A DNA stretch of 35,044 nucleotides, from assembly GCA_027002405.1 (NCBI GenBank), contig JALWZT010000324.1:1-35044 (forward strand), in the 5' to 3' direction. The DNA is from Anaerolineae bacterium (GTDB lineage: Bacteria; Chloroflexota; Anaerolineae; J102). Positions 24,777-33,025 of this stretch are shown piece by piece (within the stretch, counting starts at the first letter, position 1; each line of letters begins with the position of its first letter). The position numbers were made by a program, and so were the translations under genes. The notes under the pieces were generated by a model that did not search any database, had not been told where the DNA came from, and saw only the letters and a program-made list of their open reading frames with translations.

Positions 24777-25592
24777 ATTTGCCGATATCAAGGAAAACAC
24801 CTCGCGGCCAGGCTGGCGCGGAAAGCCGAGCCCGGGATGCGTAATGCGTGATGCGTAAGACTCTCACGTTTCACGTTTCACGCATCACGTCCGTTGCCGC
24901 CTCGCCCAACGTCGGCCTGGCGCTCCTTCCGCAACCGACGGTCATGCTATTTTCAAAGCAGTCGCCACGAGCCACGGCTCGCCGATACCGAGGAAAACGC
25001 CTCGCGGCCAGGCTGGCGCGGAAAGCCGAGCCCGGGATGCGTAATGCGTGATGCGTAAGACTCTCACGTTTCACGTTTCACGCATCACGTCCGTTGCCGC
25101 CTCGCTCAACGTTGTCCTGACGATCCTCAATCCTAATCCTGATCCGAATCCTATTTTACAAAGCAGTCACCACCAGCCACGGCTCGCCGATACCGAGGAA
25201 AATGGGAACGCTGATTTGCGCAGATGCGACGCAGATTTCCGCAGATATTCGTCATGCTGAGCGACCGAAGGGAGCGAAGCATCTAGCGAGCGAAGCGAGC
25301 GCCATGCCGTGGTTTTTGCGCTTCGCTAGATTCCTCGGTCGCTACGCTCCCTCGGAATGACGTTTCGTTGTCGCCTTTTTCGTGGCCCTATTTTTCGGCG
25401 TTGTCTAGCCGACCGAAGTGGCATCTGCCACGCCCGCCCGCCCGGCGATGAAGTCGCCGGGCTACAGAACGGCGCCGGATAATTCCGGCTACTCCCGTGA
25501 ACACTGATTACTGATAACTGATCACTGATTACTTCTGCTCCCGCCTAGCCTCGGCCTGACAATCCTCAATCCTAATCCTGATCCTATTTACG
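24777..25592. repeat. Intergenic repeat mosaic with tandem 200-bp composite units
   Basis: No gene between 24715 and 25657. Units begin at 24781, 24981 and 25186 (GCCGATAYC), so the period is 200-205 bp; 24836-24908 and 25036-25108 are nearly identical, with CGTRATG heptamers and inverted TCACGTT heptamers. The third unit switches to the CGCAGAT segment, then palindrome B (25250-25362), hairpin G (25440-25462), CTGATNA heptamers (25504-25531) and the AATCCT hexamer array ending CTATTTAC at 25592. That last end forms the -35 region of the gmk promoter. Confidence 0.88.
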
Positions 25593-25615
25593 GAACGGCA
25601 AGAACAGGGTATAAT
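25587..25615 (+). promoter_or_regulatory. Promoter of gmk-priA at the repeat edge
   Basis: TATAAT (25610-25615) lies 17 bp after TTTACG (25587-25592), a partial -35 formed by the end of the composite repeat. Predicted start near 25622, 36 bases before the first ATG. Confidence 0.6.
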
Positions 25616-25657
25616 AGAACCCATCTTTACAATCCACGAAATCGCCATCCCCCAAAC

Positions 25658-26335
25658 ATGCCCCATCACAACCCCTCCATGTCATCCCATCCTTATGCTT
25701 CTCAACCCACGAGCCATTTCGGCGTGCCCGATGAACCACGCCCTGTGGTCATGATCCTCTCCGGGCCTTCGGGCGCGGGGAAAGATTCGGCCCTGGACGC
25801 GCTGGAGCGTCTGGGCGTTCCCTTCCATCGTGTGGTCACAGCCACCACCCGCCCCCCACGGCCTGGTGAAGTCGATGGCGTGGATTACCATTTTGTGTCG
25901 ATGAAGCGCTTTGCAGAAATGATTGACAAGGACGAGCTGATCGAATATGCCATGGTGTACGGGGATTACAAAGGCGTGCCCAAAAGTGAGATCATCGAAC
26001 CTTTGGCCCGGGGGGAAGATGTGATCATGCGGGTGGACGTTCAGGGTGCGGAGACCATGGCCAAAAAACTCCCGGGCGCGGTGACCGTGTTCCTCACCGT
26101 GCCCAGCGAGGAGGAGTTGATCCAGCGCTTGCAAGAGCGCAAGGCCGATTCTGATGAGCAGATCGCGATCCGCATCGCCCACGCGCGCAAGGAGCTGGAG
26201 GAACTTCCCAAATTCCAATACGCGGTGGTGAATCGACGCGACATGCTGGAAGAAACCGCTCGGGTGCTCTGGGCAATCCTCACAGCCACTCGGGCCCGGA
26301 CCGACTACCAACGGGTCGAAATCCAAGACTGTTGA
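25658..26335 (+). CDS. gmk: Guanylate kinase
   Basis: Phosphorylates GMP to GDP with ATP in the cytoplasm. The P-loop GPSGAGKDS lies at 36-44 and the GMP-binding segment TATTRPPRPGEVDGVDYHFVS follows, with Y-G-D-Y-K-G-V-P matching the conserved YGT-x-YGT region and VDVQGAE the downstream motif. The P-loop residue after Lys is Asp rather than the usual Gly/Ser, which is unusual. 225 aa from the ATG at 25658; a second ATG at 25679 would give 218 aa and both leave a tail of ~20-28 residues before the core. The stop overlaps the priA start (TGATG). Confidence 0.93.
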   Translation: MPHHNPSMSSHPYASQPTSHFGVPDEPRPVVMILSGPSGAGKDSALDALERLGVPFHRVVTATTRPPRPGEVDGVDYHFVSMKRFAEMIDKDELIEYAMVYGDYKGVPKSEIIEPLARGEDVIMRVDVQGAETMAKKLPGAVTVFLTVPSEEELIQRLQERKADSDEQIAIRIAHARKELEELPKFQYAVVNRRDMLEETARVLWAILTATRARTDYQRVEIQDC

Positions 26336-29100
26336 TGCCCACCGAGATATCCTCCCCATCTCCTCGATTCGCCCGGGTGGTGGTGCTGGCCCCCATCGAC
26401 TATCGCACCCCCAGGCTGGATAAACGAGGCCGCCTGGAAACCCTGGTGGACTTCGATCCCCGTCATCAGGTCTTCACCTATGGCATCCCGCGGGATTTGC
26501 GGGGGCTCATCGAACCGGGCCAGGTGGTGGAAGTGCCTTTCGGGCGCAGCCAACAGTTGGGGTTGGTCCTCAGCCTGGAAGAAAGCGCGCCGCCCGAGGT
26601 GAAGGTCAAGCCTTTGGGCCCGCCCATCAGCGAAGGCCCGGCTCTGACCCCCCAGCAAATGGACCTGGCCCTTTGGATGAGCCGATATTACCTCGTGCCT
26701 CTCAGCGAATGCGTGCGCCTCATCCTGCCGCCGGGCTTTGCCGCCAAAAGCGACCTGTGGGTCACCTATGTGCCCGACGCACCCATCTACCCGGATGAAC
26801 TGACCCCCGGGCAGCAGGCGTTGCTGCTTCGTTTGAAAAAGGCCCCCATGCGTCTGAAGGAGCTGCGCCAGATGGATCGGCGCCTGGTCTCTGATGCAGT
26901 ATTGGGGGAATTGCGACGGCAAGGGCTGGTGCGTGTGGTGGACCGGGGCAAGCTCAAACGCCCCAAACCCCGCATAGAACGCGTCCTGACTCTGGCTGTT
27001 TCCCCAGAGGAGATGGGCCGGGCTCTGCTGGCCCGGGCGCGTGTCAGCCGCATGGCCCGGGCTTTGCAATGGTTGGTGGCCCAGGGCGGGCGTGGAGAGG
27101 TGGCTCGGCTGAAACGGGAAACCCAGGTGCCCCCCGGCCAGGTGCAAAAGATGGTGGCCCAGGGCTGGATCCAGGTGGAAGGGGAAGAGGTAGTTCTGAC
27201 ATTGTCTCCGGAACAGATTTTGGCCCAAAGGATGGCGTTGCAGGGGGTGGATCGGTTGTACCAGGGGCTACAGGCCCTGGCCCAGGCCCCTGGTCAACAG
27301 ATGGGGCTTACCGACTGGCGACGGGCCACAGGGCTGCGACTGGCCGACGCGCGCAAGCTGGTGCAATGGGGGCTGATCACCTGGGAGGAGGTGGATATCC
27401 TGCGGGACCCGCTGGCAGGCCGGGTTTTTCATTCCCCCCGCCCCGCGCAGCTTTCGCCGGACCAACAGCGGGCCTGGAAGGCCATCGAAGCCGCGTTGAC
27501 GATGGCGGATTCGAACACGAGCCCGGCTTCGCCGCCCCCCCCGCCCCCGGTTTTCCTGCTGCATGGGGTGACCGGCAGTGGCAAGACCGAGATTTACTTG
27601 CGGGCTTTGGAAAAAGTCGTGGCCGCGGGCCGCCAGGGCATCGTGCTGGTGCCCGAAATCAGCCTCACGCCCCAGACCATCCGCCGCTTTGCCGGGCGTT
27701 TTCCGGGCCGGGTAGCCGTGATCCATTCCAGGCTTTCCTCCGGGGAGCGGTTCGACACGTGGCGGCGAGCCCGTTCGGGCCAGGTGGATGTGGTGGTAGG
27801 GTCCCGTTCCGCGCTGTTCGCGCCTTTGCCCCGCATCGGGCTCCTGGTGGTGGATGAGGAACATGATCCCGCGTACAAGCAACAGCGGACGCCCCGTTAT
27901 CATGCGCGCGACACAGCCATTGAACTGGCGCGGCTGCACGGCGCGGTGACCATCCTGGGCTCCGCCACTCCTTCTTTGGAGAGTCAGTTCAAGGCCCGAC
28001 GGGGGATCTACACCCTGCTGCGGCTCCCCCGCCGGGTGATGGGCCACCGGGAAGAAGGCGCGGTGCGCATGGCGGACCTGCCTCCCATCACCGTGGTGGA
28101 TATGCGGGCCGAACTGCGGGCGGGGAACCGTTCCATGTTCTCCCGCTTACTGCAAGACGCATTGCGTGGAACCCTGGACCGGGGGGAGCAGGCCATCCTC
28201 TTCCTCAACCGCCGGGGGTCCGCCAGTTTTGTCATGTGTCGCGATTGCGGGCATGTGGTCAAATGCCCCCGCTGCAATATCCCCCTCACCCATCATCAGG
28301 GGGATGTGTTGATCTGTCATCATTGCAACTACCGCCAACCCATGCCCCGCACATGCCCCAAATGCGGCAGTCTTCGCTTCAAGACCTTTGGCGCGGGCAC
28401 GGAACGGGTGATCCAGGCCTTGCAGGCGGCTTTTCCCCAGGCCCGACCTCTGCGCTGGGACCGGGACGCGGTGCAAGGAAAGGGGAGCCATGAAGCCATT
28501 TTGCAAGATTTCATTGACCATAAGGCCGATGTGTTGGTGGGGACGCAGATGATCGCCAAGGGACTGGATTTGCCACTGGTGACCCTGGTGGGGGTCTTGA
28601 GTGCGGAGATGGGGCTCTTTTTGCCCGATTTTCGGGCCGCGGAGCGGACCTTTCAGATATTGATGCAGGTGGCGGGCCGGGCCGGGCGCTCGGAGCGGGG
28701 AGGGCAGGTGATCTTCCAGACCTATCACCCCACCCATTACGCCATCCTCGCGGCCAGCCGGCATGATTACGAGGGATTCTACCGAGTGGAGATGCGCTAT
28801 CGGCAGAGCATGGGCTATCCTCCCTATCGGCGACTGACTCGGCTGCTTTATCTGGATTCCAATCAAGAACGATGTGAGCAGGAAACCGCGCGCGTCGCGG
28901 CCCACTTGCAGCGTCGGGCCCGGGAGTTGGGCATAGAGGATTTTTCTTTGATCGGCCCTGCGCCCGCGTTTTTCAGCAAGGAGCGGGGCAAATTCCGCTG
29001 GCATCTCCTTTTTCGGGCCCAGGATCCCGCCATGCTCCTGGCCGGGGTCCCTCTCACACCCCACTGGCGCATCGATGTGGACCCCGTGGATGTGCTGTGA
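26335..29100 (+). CDS. priA: Primosomal protein N' (replication restart helicase PriA)
   Basis: PriA recognises stalled forks and reloads the replisome. 921 aa, longer than the ~730 aa of E. coli. The N-terminal DNA-binding region includes the 3'-OH binding part (VEVPFGRSQQLGLVL). The helicase core has Walker A GVTGSGKT (411-418), DEEH (507-510) and the family segment YKQQRTPRYHARD. Eight cysteines (635, 638, 644, 647, 661, 664, 674, 677) form the two zinc sites inserted in the helicase. GTQMIAKGLDLP and QVAGRAGRSERGG are later helicase motifs. The extra length is a ~150-residue insertion between the DNA-binding and helicase regions. The ATG at 26335 overlaps the gmk stop by one base. Confidence 0.96.
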   Translation: MPTEISSPSPRFARVVVLAPIDYRTPRLDKRGRLETLVDFDPRHQVFTYGIPRDLRGLIEPGQVVEVPFGRSQQLGLVLSLEESAPPEVKVKPLGPPISEGPALTPQQMDLALWMSRYYLVPLSECVRLILPPGFAAKSDLWVTYVPDAPIYPDELTPGQQALLLRLKKAPMRLKELRQMDRRLVSDAVLGELRRQGLVRVVDRGKLKRPKPRIERVLTLAVSPEEMGRALLARARVSRMARALQWLVAQGGRGEVARLKRETQVPPGQVQKMVAQGWIQVEGEEVVLTLSPEQILAQRMALQGVDRLYQGLQALAQAPGQQMGLTDWRRATGLRLADARKLVQWGLITWEEVDILRDPLAGRVFHSPRPAQLSPDQQRAWKAIEAALTMADSNTSPASPPPPPPVFLLHGVTGSGKTEIYLRALEKVVAAGRQGIVLVPEISLTPQTIRRFAGRFPGRVAVIHSRLSSGERFDTWRRARSGQVDVVVGSRSALFAPLPRIGLLVVDEEHDPAYKQQRTPRYHARDTAIELARLHGAVTILGSATPSLESQFKARRGIYTLLRLPRRVMGHREEGAVRMADLPPITVVDMRAELRAGNRSMFSRLLQDALRGTLDRGEQAILFLNRRGSASFVMCRDCGHVVKCPRCNIPLTHHQGDVLICHHCNYRQPMPRTCPKCGSLRFKTFGAGTERVIQALQAAFPQARPLRWDRDAVQGKGSHEAILQDFIDHKADVLVGTQMIAKGLDLPLVTLVGVLSAEMGLFLPDFRAAERTFQILMQVAGRAGRSERGGQVIFQTYHPTHYAILAASRHDYEGFYRVEMRYRQSMGYPPYRRLTRLLYLDSNQERCEQETARVAAHLQRRARELGIEDFSLIGPAPAFFSKERGKFRWHLLFRAQDPAMLLAGVPLTPHWRIDVDPVDVL

Positions 29101-29139
29101 TATACTGGTTCCGTAGATAGCGTCGAGTTCGTTTGCAAA

Positions 29140-29430
29140 AGCAACTCGAAGCCCACGTTGGACGAGACAGCAATGGGCGTGATGCGTGAAAGGTGAAAAC
29201 CTTACGCGTCACGTATCACGTTTCACAGCCCGCCAGCCTAACTGCAAGGCGTTTGTTTCGAAAAGAGAGGACGCAGATGAACGCTGATAGAAACAGATCA
29301 CGCAGATAAAATTAAAATAAAAATCATCTGCGAAAATCTGCGCTGCGGAGCATTGGCGCAAATCAGCGTTCCCATTTCCCTCGGTATCAGCGAACTGTCG
29401 TTCGTAGCGCCTTGGCAGGGACCTCATTCT
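29140..29430. repeat. Degenerate composite repeat with AT-rich hairpin
   Basis: No gene between 29101 and 29452. ACGTTGGACGAG box at about 29154; inverted heptamers 29178-29225; anchor (TAACTGCAAGGCGTTTG); then CGCAGAT segments. 29301-29343 contains CGCAGAT and ATCTGCG arms around an A/T-only core, unlike anything else in this GC-rich window. The second anchor (CTCGGTATCAGCGAAC) ends about 29405. The copy is more diverged than others. Confidence 0.75.
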
Positions 29431-29452
29431 GCAATAATTCAGGAGTTTTCTT

Positions 29453-29614
29453 ATGCATCTTGACGAAGCATACAGCGAATGGCAGAAGAATAGCCTGTGG
29501 CACATGCGCCGCGCCGAGGATTGGAAGCCCGTGTGGCTCGGTTTTGCCCTGCTGGTTTTCCTGCTGGGGCTGGTTTTTTTGCGCTCTTATTGGGAAAATC
29601 AGCCTTCCCGTTGA
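29453..29614 (+). CDS. Small single-pass membrane protein, 53 aa
   Basis: Sequence begins MHLDEAYSEWQKNSLWHMRRAED and has one hydrophobic helix (about residues 27-44, PVWLGFALLVFLLGLVFL), then a short polar tail. AGGAG at 29441-29445 is well placed, and the TGA overlaps the TTG start of the following glycosyltransferase (TTGA). The tryptophan-rich amphipathic N-terminus would lie on the cytoplasmic face. I know no family for it; coupling suggests a partner or anchor for the glycosyltransferase. Confidence 0.7.
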   Translation: MHLDEAYSEWQKNSLWHMRRAEDWKPVWLGFALLVFLLGLVFLRSYWENQPSR

Positions 29615-30753
29615 GTTCCAGGCGTTTCCTGCTGTTATTTTCGGATACAGGCGCGGGGCATCGCGCGGGGATGGAGGCGGTCGCCCAGGCCCTGCGCGCG
29701 CGGTACGGGGCCCGGGCCCAAGTCCATGGAGTGGATGTGTTTGTGGCGTCGGGGCGTTGGCCTTTTTATCATCTCCCGGCCTGGTATCCTGCCATGCTCA
29801 AGGGCCGGGGGATTTTCTGGCGCCTGGGGTTTGGGATGCTAAATGGCCGTCGTCGGGTGGTGGCCCTGACCCGGCTGCTGTTCCCCTACGTGGCGCCCGC
29901 TTTGCGCGCGTTGTTGGCCCGCTATGAACCGGATCTGGTCGCCAGTTTTCATCCCCTCCCCAACCGGCTGCTGGCCCTGGTAGGCCGGGAACAAGGAATC
30001 CCCACCGCCACCGTGGTGCTGGATTTTCTCACCGCGCCCGCGTTTTGGTTTGCGCCGGGGCTGGACCTCTACAGCGTGGCGTATCCCGAAATGCGTGCCC
30101 GGGCTTCTCGGTTGGGGGCGCCCCCGGAACGGGTCGAAGTGCTGGGGATGCCCGTGCGGCAGGCCATGGTTCGGGCCCAGGACCTTGCGCCCCAAGAGGC
30201 CCGAAAGCGCTTGGGCCTGGCTGCGGAACAACCGCTGGTGCTGGTTCTGAGCGGTGGCGATGGCGTGGGGCCTCTGGAGGCACTGACCCGGTCTTTGTTA
30301 TCCTCCCTGCCCCAGGTCACCCTCGCGGTGGTGACCGGTCGCAATGAGCGGATGCGACAACGTTTGCAAAGGATGCGGGATCCTCGTCTCTATGTTCTGG
30401 GATTCGTGAAGGAGACGTTGCCTTTGTGGATGCGGGCCGCGGAGGTGCTGGTGACCAAGGCCGGGCCCAATACTCTGGCCGAGGCTTTTGTGATGGGGCT
30501 GCCCACGGTGCTTTTTGGCGCGATCCCGGGCCAGGAGGAAGGGAATGTGCAGTTGGTGCTGCGTCATCATGCAGGGGTGTGGGCCCCGGGCCCGGAGCGG
30601 AGCGCGCGGGCCGTGGCCCGGCTGATGGAAAACCCCCACACGCGCGCAGCCATGCGCCAACAGGCCCGGGCCCTGGCTACCCCCCAGGCCGCAGACAGGA
30701 TCGCGCAACGGTTATGGCACATGGCTTCTCATCAGCGAGGATGCCGGGCTTGA
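29611..30753 (+). CDS. MGDG-synthase-like glycosyltransferase (GT28/GT-B)
   Basis: 380 aa from a TTG start. The N-terminal [23 protein letters not shown] is the acceptor-side motif (SDTGxGHR) of monogalactosyldiacylglycerol synthase-like enzymes. The middle has [22 protein letters not shown], and the C-terminal nucleotide-sugar domain has [12 protein letters not shown], the [21 protein letters not shown] stretch and [16 protein letters not shown], typical of GT28. It probably glycosylates diacylglycerol at the cytoplasmic membrane face. TTG at 29611 is preferred because it overlaps the preceding stop and sits immediately before the conserved core; the frame is open back to 29497. Its 3' end overlaps the convergent regulator by 22 bp. 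Confidence 0.88.
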   Translation: MSSRRFLLLFSDTGAGHRAGMEAVAQALRARYGARAQVHGVDVFVASGRWPFYHLPAWYPAMLKGRGIFWRLGFGMLNGRRRVVALTRLLFPYVAPALRALLARYEPDLVASFHPLPNRLLALVGREQGIPTATVVLDFLTAPAFWFAPGLDLYSVAYPEMRARASRLGAPPERVEVLGMPVRQAMVRAQDLAPQEARKRLGLAAEQPLVLVLSGGDGVGPLEALTRSLLSSLPQVTLAVVTGRNERMRQRLQRMRDPRLYVLGFVKETLPLWMRAAEVLVTKAGPNTLAEAFVMGLPTVLFGAIPGQEEGNVQLVLRHHAGVWAPGPERSARAVARLMENPHTRAAMRQQARALATPQAADRIAQRLWHMASHQRGCRA

Positions 30754-31772
30754 TTCAGTGCCATGGCCACGGCCGCGGCCCGATTGTTGACTCCCAGCTT
30801 TTCGAAAATGGACCGCAAGTGGCGCTTGACCGTATTGGGGGAGATCACCAGCTCCTGAGCAATGGCTTTGTTGCTTTTCCCTGCCACCAAAAGGCTGAGC
30901 ACCTCGCGTTCCCGGGGGGAGAGGCGATCCCAAATGGATTCCGTTTCTGTGTGCATCCATGCCTGGACCGCTTGCAAGAAGGCATGGCGATCAAAAGCCT
31001 GTTTTTCAAAAAAAGCCGCGGGCCGATAGGTCGCCATGATGCGGTCCAGGCTTTGGGGCGAGGCCGCGCCGCTGACCAGAATCACAGGGACCCCTTGCGC
31101 TTGCATGTGCCCCAGAAGACGCAAGCCATCTTCATTGGTTTCAGGCTGCAGAGAACTGGCCAGCGCGATATCCAACACGGCCAGATGAATGGGCTGGTCT
31201 CGCCAGGCCACCAGGGCCTGGCCATAACTGCTGGCAGTGACCACGACCAGGTTTTGTTCTTCCAGCAATTCTGTGAGCAACGTCTGCCATCCCGCGTCGT
31301 CTTCCACCAAAAGGACCCGACCTCTGGGCGGGGTGGCTCGGGCCGAGGATGTCGTGTCCGGGGGGGATGGGTGAGAACTCCGGGGCCGGGCCAGGGCCTG
31401 ATGGACCAGGCTCTTAAATTCTCGGCGGCTAAACCGACTTTTTTCCAACAGGGTCAGGGCCCCATACTGCCGCAGCGCGGTGACTGTGACTTCCACCGTG
31501 GCGTACCCCGTGAGCATGATGGTTTGGCATTCGGGGTCCTGGCGTTGCAACGCGGCCAGCAGGGTGAGGCCATCTCGGTTGCGGTGATCGCGACCAGCCA
31601 GGGCCAGGTCGACCACCGCGATGCGATGCGGATAGCCGCGAATCAACCCCATGGCCTCGGCGGCCGACGTGGCCACATCCACCTCCAACCCCATGTCCTC
31701 CAATAATTCGATTAAAATCTGACGCCAGGCCTTGCTATCTTCAACGACCAGCGCGCGATCCTGGGGGGTCAT
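30732..31772 (-). CDS. Response regulator with two receiver domains and LuxR HTH
   Basis: 346 aa. First receiver 6-128: acidic Glu11-Asp12, phospho-acceptor Asp55 (VVDLALAG), conserved Lys111. A Pro/Ser linker is at 130-150. The second receiver, 152-275, has Glu157-Asp158-Asp159, acceptor Asp201 and Lys257. The C-terminus is a GerE/LuxR helix-turn-helix ([36 protein letters not shown], 284-319). Both receivers appear intact, so two inputs could converge on one DNA-binding output. No histidine kinase is nearby. Its ATG overlaps the stop of the FHA gene (ATGA). Targets unknown. Confidence 0.92.
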   Translation of the reverse strand: MTPQDRALVVEDSKAWRQILIELLEDMGLEVDVATSAAEAMGLIRGYPHRIAVVDLALAGRDHRNRDGLTLLAALQRQDPECQTIMLTGYATVEVTVTALRQYGALTLLEKSRFSRREFKSLVHQALARPRSSHPSPPDTTSSARATPPRGRVLLVEDDAGWQTLLTELLEEQNLVVVTASSYGQALVAWRDQPIHLAVLDIALASSLQPETNEDGLRLLGHMQAQGVPVILVSGAASPQSLDRIMATYRPAAFFEKQAFDRHAFLQAVQAWMHTETESIWDRLSPREREVLSLLVAGKSNKAIAQELVISPNTVKRHLRSIFEKLGVNNRAAAVAMALNQARHPR

Positions 31773-32236
31773 GGCCTTGGGATGGCAATCCGATAGATGG
31801 GATGTCCTTCAGGACTGGTCGCGGCGGGCTGTATGGGCTGATGGACGGCAGCGGGAGCAGGGGGCGCATCGAAGCGGAACATGGCAAAGAGCACTGCGAG
31901 CCCGGCCAAAATCGAAAGCAAAATCAGCAGCAACCCTAACCAGGGGCCTTGTTGGGCTTGAGAAGGTAAGGGGTCGTGCCAAACCAGGGTCACATTGTCT
32001 CCAATGCGGATGTGATCCCCATCCTGCAACAGGGCAAGACCGTACACGGGCCGGTCATTGATGTAAAAAGGCGTATGCAATTGCAAGGTCGCGGCCTGCC
32101 ATCCCTGTTCCCGCGGTTGGATGATGAGATGTCTGGCTGCAATCCCGGGTCCCTGGATCGAAAGATCGCAGGTGGGATCGGAGCCAATGGTCAGGGTACG
32201 TTTGCCTTGAATGGGTACCAAGCGATGGTCGGGCAT
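31769..32236 (-). CDS. FHA-domain protein with C-terminal TM helix
   Basis: 155 aa. Residues 1-88 match the forkhead-associated fold: [22 protein letters not shown] and a NDRPV...[12 protein letters not shown] turn. One hydrophobic helix (about 99-119) follows, then a Pro/Ala-rich tail of ~35 residues on the far side. FHA domains bind phosphothreonine peptides through an Arg after the first Gly and a Ser before the conserved RxH; here these are Ser19 and Ala33-34, so binding may be lost or altered. It is coupled to the response regulator downstream by ATGA. The mobile element copy 2 lies 37 bp upstream. Confidence 0.82.
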   Translation of the reverse strand: MPDHRLVPIQGKRTLTIGSDPTCDLSIQGPGIAARHLIIQPREQGWQAATLQLHTPFYINDRPVYGLALLQDGDHIRIGDNVTLVWHDPLPSQAQQGPWLGLLLILLSILAGLAVLFAMFRFDAPPAPAAVHQPIQPAATSPEGHPIYRIAIPRP

Positions 32237-32272
32237 GGATATAGCTACGAAGAGAGGAGCGAGGAATGTTTT

Positions 32273-32511
32273 GGGTGCATCCTAAATGAGTTGGCGCCAG
32301 CCTCCTATCCGAGTGAACTCGGACTCTTTAGGCGCTTCGCGCCGACGGTCGACCTCCGTCGACCGGACGACTGGACGGCGAAGGCCGCCATCTGATTCCC
32401 TTCCGCTGTTCTCCCCCGCTTGCGGGGGAGATGAAGAGGGGGTCTGGCCGTAGGCCTTAAGTGTCCGACTTCAGTCGGTGAGTACAGCCTCAACCGAAAT
32501 AGGACGCACCC
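32273..32511. mobile_element. MITE-like element, copy 2 (239 bp) with perfect 9-bp target duplication
   Basis: Terminal inverted repeats GGGTGCATCCTA (32273-32284) and TAGGACGCACCC (32500-32511), one mismatch. The flanks are the exact duplication GAATGTTTT (32264-32272 and 32512-32520). No transposase. The reverse complement aligns with copy 1 over its whole length except for a ~68-bp segment absent here. It sits between the divergent FHA and DUF2304 genes. Confidence 0.95.
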
Positions 32512-32558
32512 GAATGTTTTTTCAGATCCTGCCTCAGGCAGGGGAAATTGTCAAGTTA

Positions 32559-32567
32559 TGTTATACT
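32559..32567 (+). promoter_or_regulatory. Extended -10 promoter of DUF2304-GT39, leaderless
   Basis: TGTTATACT (TGn plus TATACT at 32562-32567). Normal spacing puts transcription initiation at or next to the ATG at 32574, implying a leaderless mRNA. A short perfect hairpin CCTGCC-TCA-GGCAGG lies upstream at 32528-32542, directly beside the mobile element. Confidence 0.5.
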
Positions 32568-32573
32568 TGGCCC

Positions 32574-33017
32574 ATGTCCATCCGAGCCCGCATCCTGCTT
32601 TTCTTCATCGGATTGGTGGTGTTGGCAACCATCATCAATCTGATGCGCACGCGACGGTTGAAGGAGGAATACGCCTTGCTGTGGCTCCTGGCTGCTTTGG
32701 CCCTGGTAGCCACTCCCATCTTGATCAACCCCCTGGATCGGATCGCTTTCTGGCTGCAAATTGAGTATCCCCCTGCGCTCTTCCTGGGCCTGGGGGTGAT
32801 TGGGCTGCTTTTGATCATTTTCCAACTGACTTTGGTGATTTCCAAGTTCAGTGATCAGATCCGCACGCTGACGCAAGAGGTGGGCATCTTGCGTGAACGC
32901 CTGGAATCTTTGGAGCGTTTGGCGGACCCCCAAGCCTCTGTTTTGGAGGAGGAGGAGCCTCAGAAAGGCGCGGGGGAAGCCATCCATGATCCTTCCTCTA
33001 TCACCCGTGATCCGTAG
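32574..33017 (+). CDS. DUF2304 small membrane protein
   Basis: 147 aa. Three hydrophobic helices (about 5-22, 34-52, 65-90) with the pattern RRLKEEYALLWLLAALALV between the first two, which is characteristic of DUF2304. A coiled-coil tail follows (FSDQIRTLTQEVGILRERLESLERL, about 91-115), then an acidic end. DUF2304 proteins commonly sit beside polyprenyl-phosphate glycosyltransferases and their role is unknown. The GT39 gene starts 8 bp downstream, fitting that context. The ATG at 32574 is supported by the promoter; the frame upstream is mobile-element sequence. Confidence 0.85.
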   Translation: MSIRARILLFFIGLVVLATIINLMRTRRLKEEYALLWLLAALALVATPILINPLDRIAFWLQIEYPPALFLGLGVIGLLLIIFQLTLVISKFSDQIRTLTQEVGILRERLESLERLADPQASVLEEEEPQKGAGEAIHDPSSITRDP

Positions 33018-33025
33018 AGTGTGGC

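Noticed and set aside
24715-24867. Longer start for the methyltransferase
   Set aside because: The upstream residues translate the composite repeat; the family motif begins just after the ATG at 24714.
24781-25185. Tandem 200-bp units as an integron attC array or an origin
   Set aside because: No integrase, no attC core sites, no DnaA-box clusters; the same units are scattered across many gaps.
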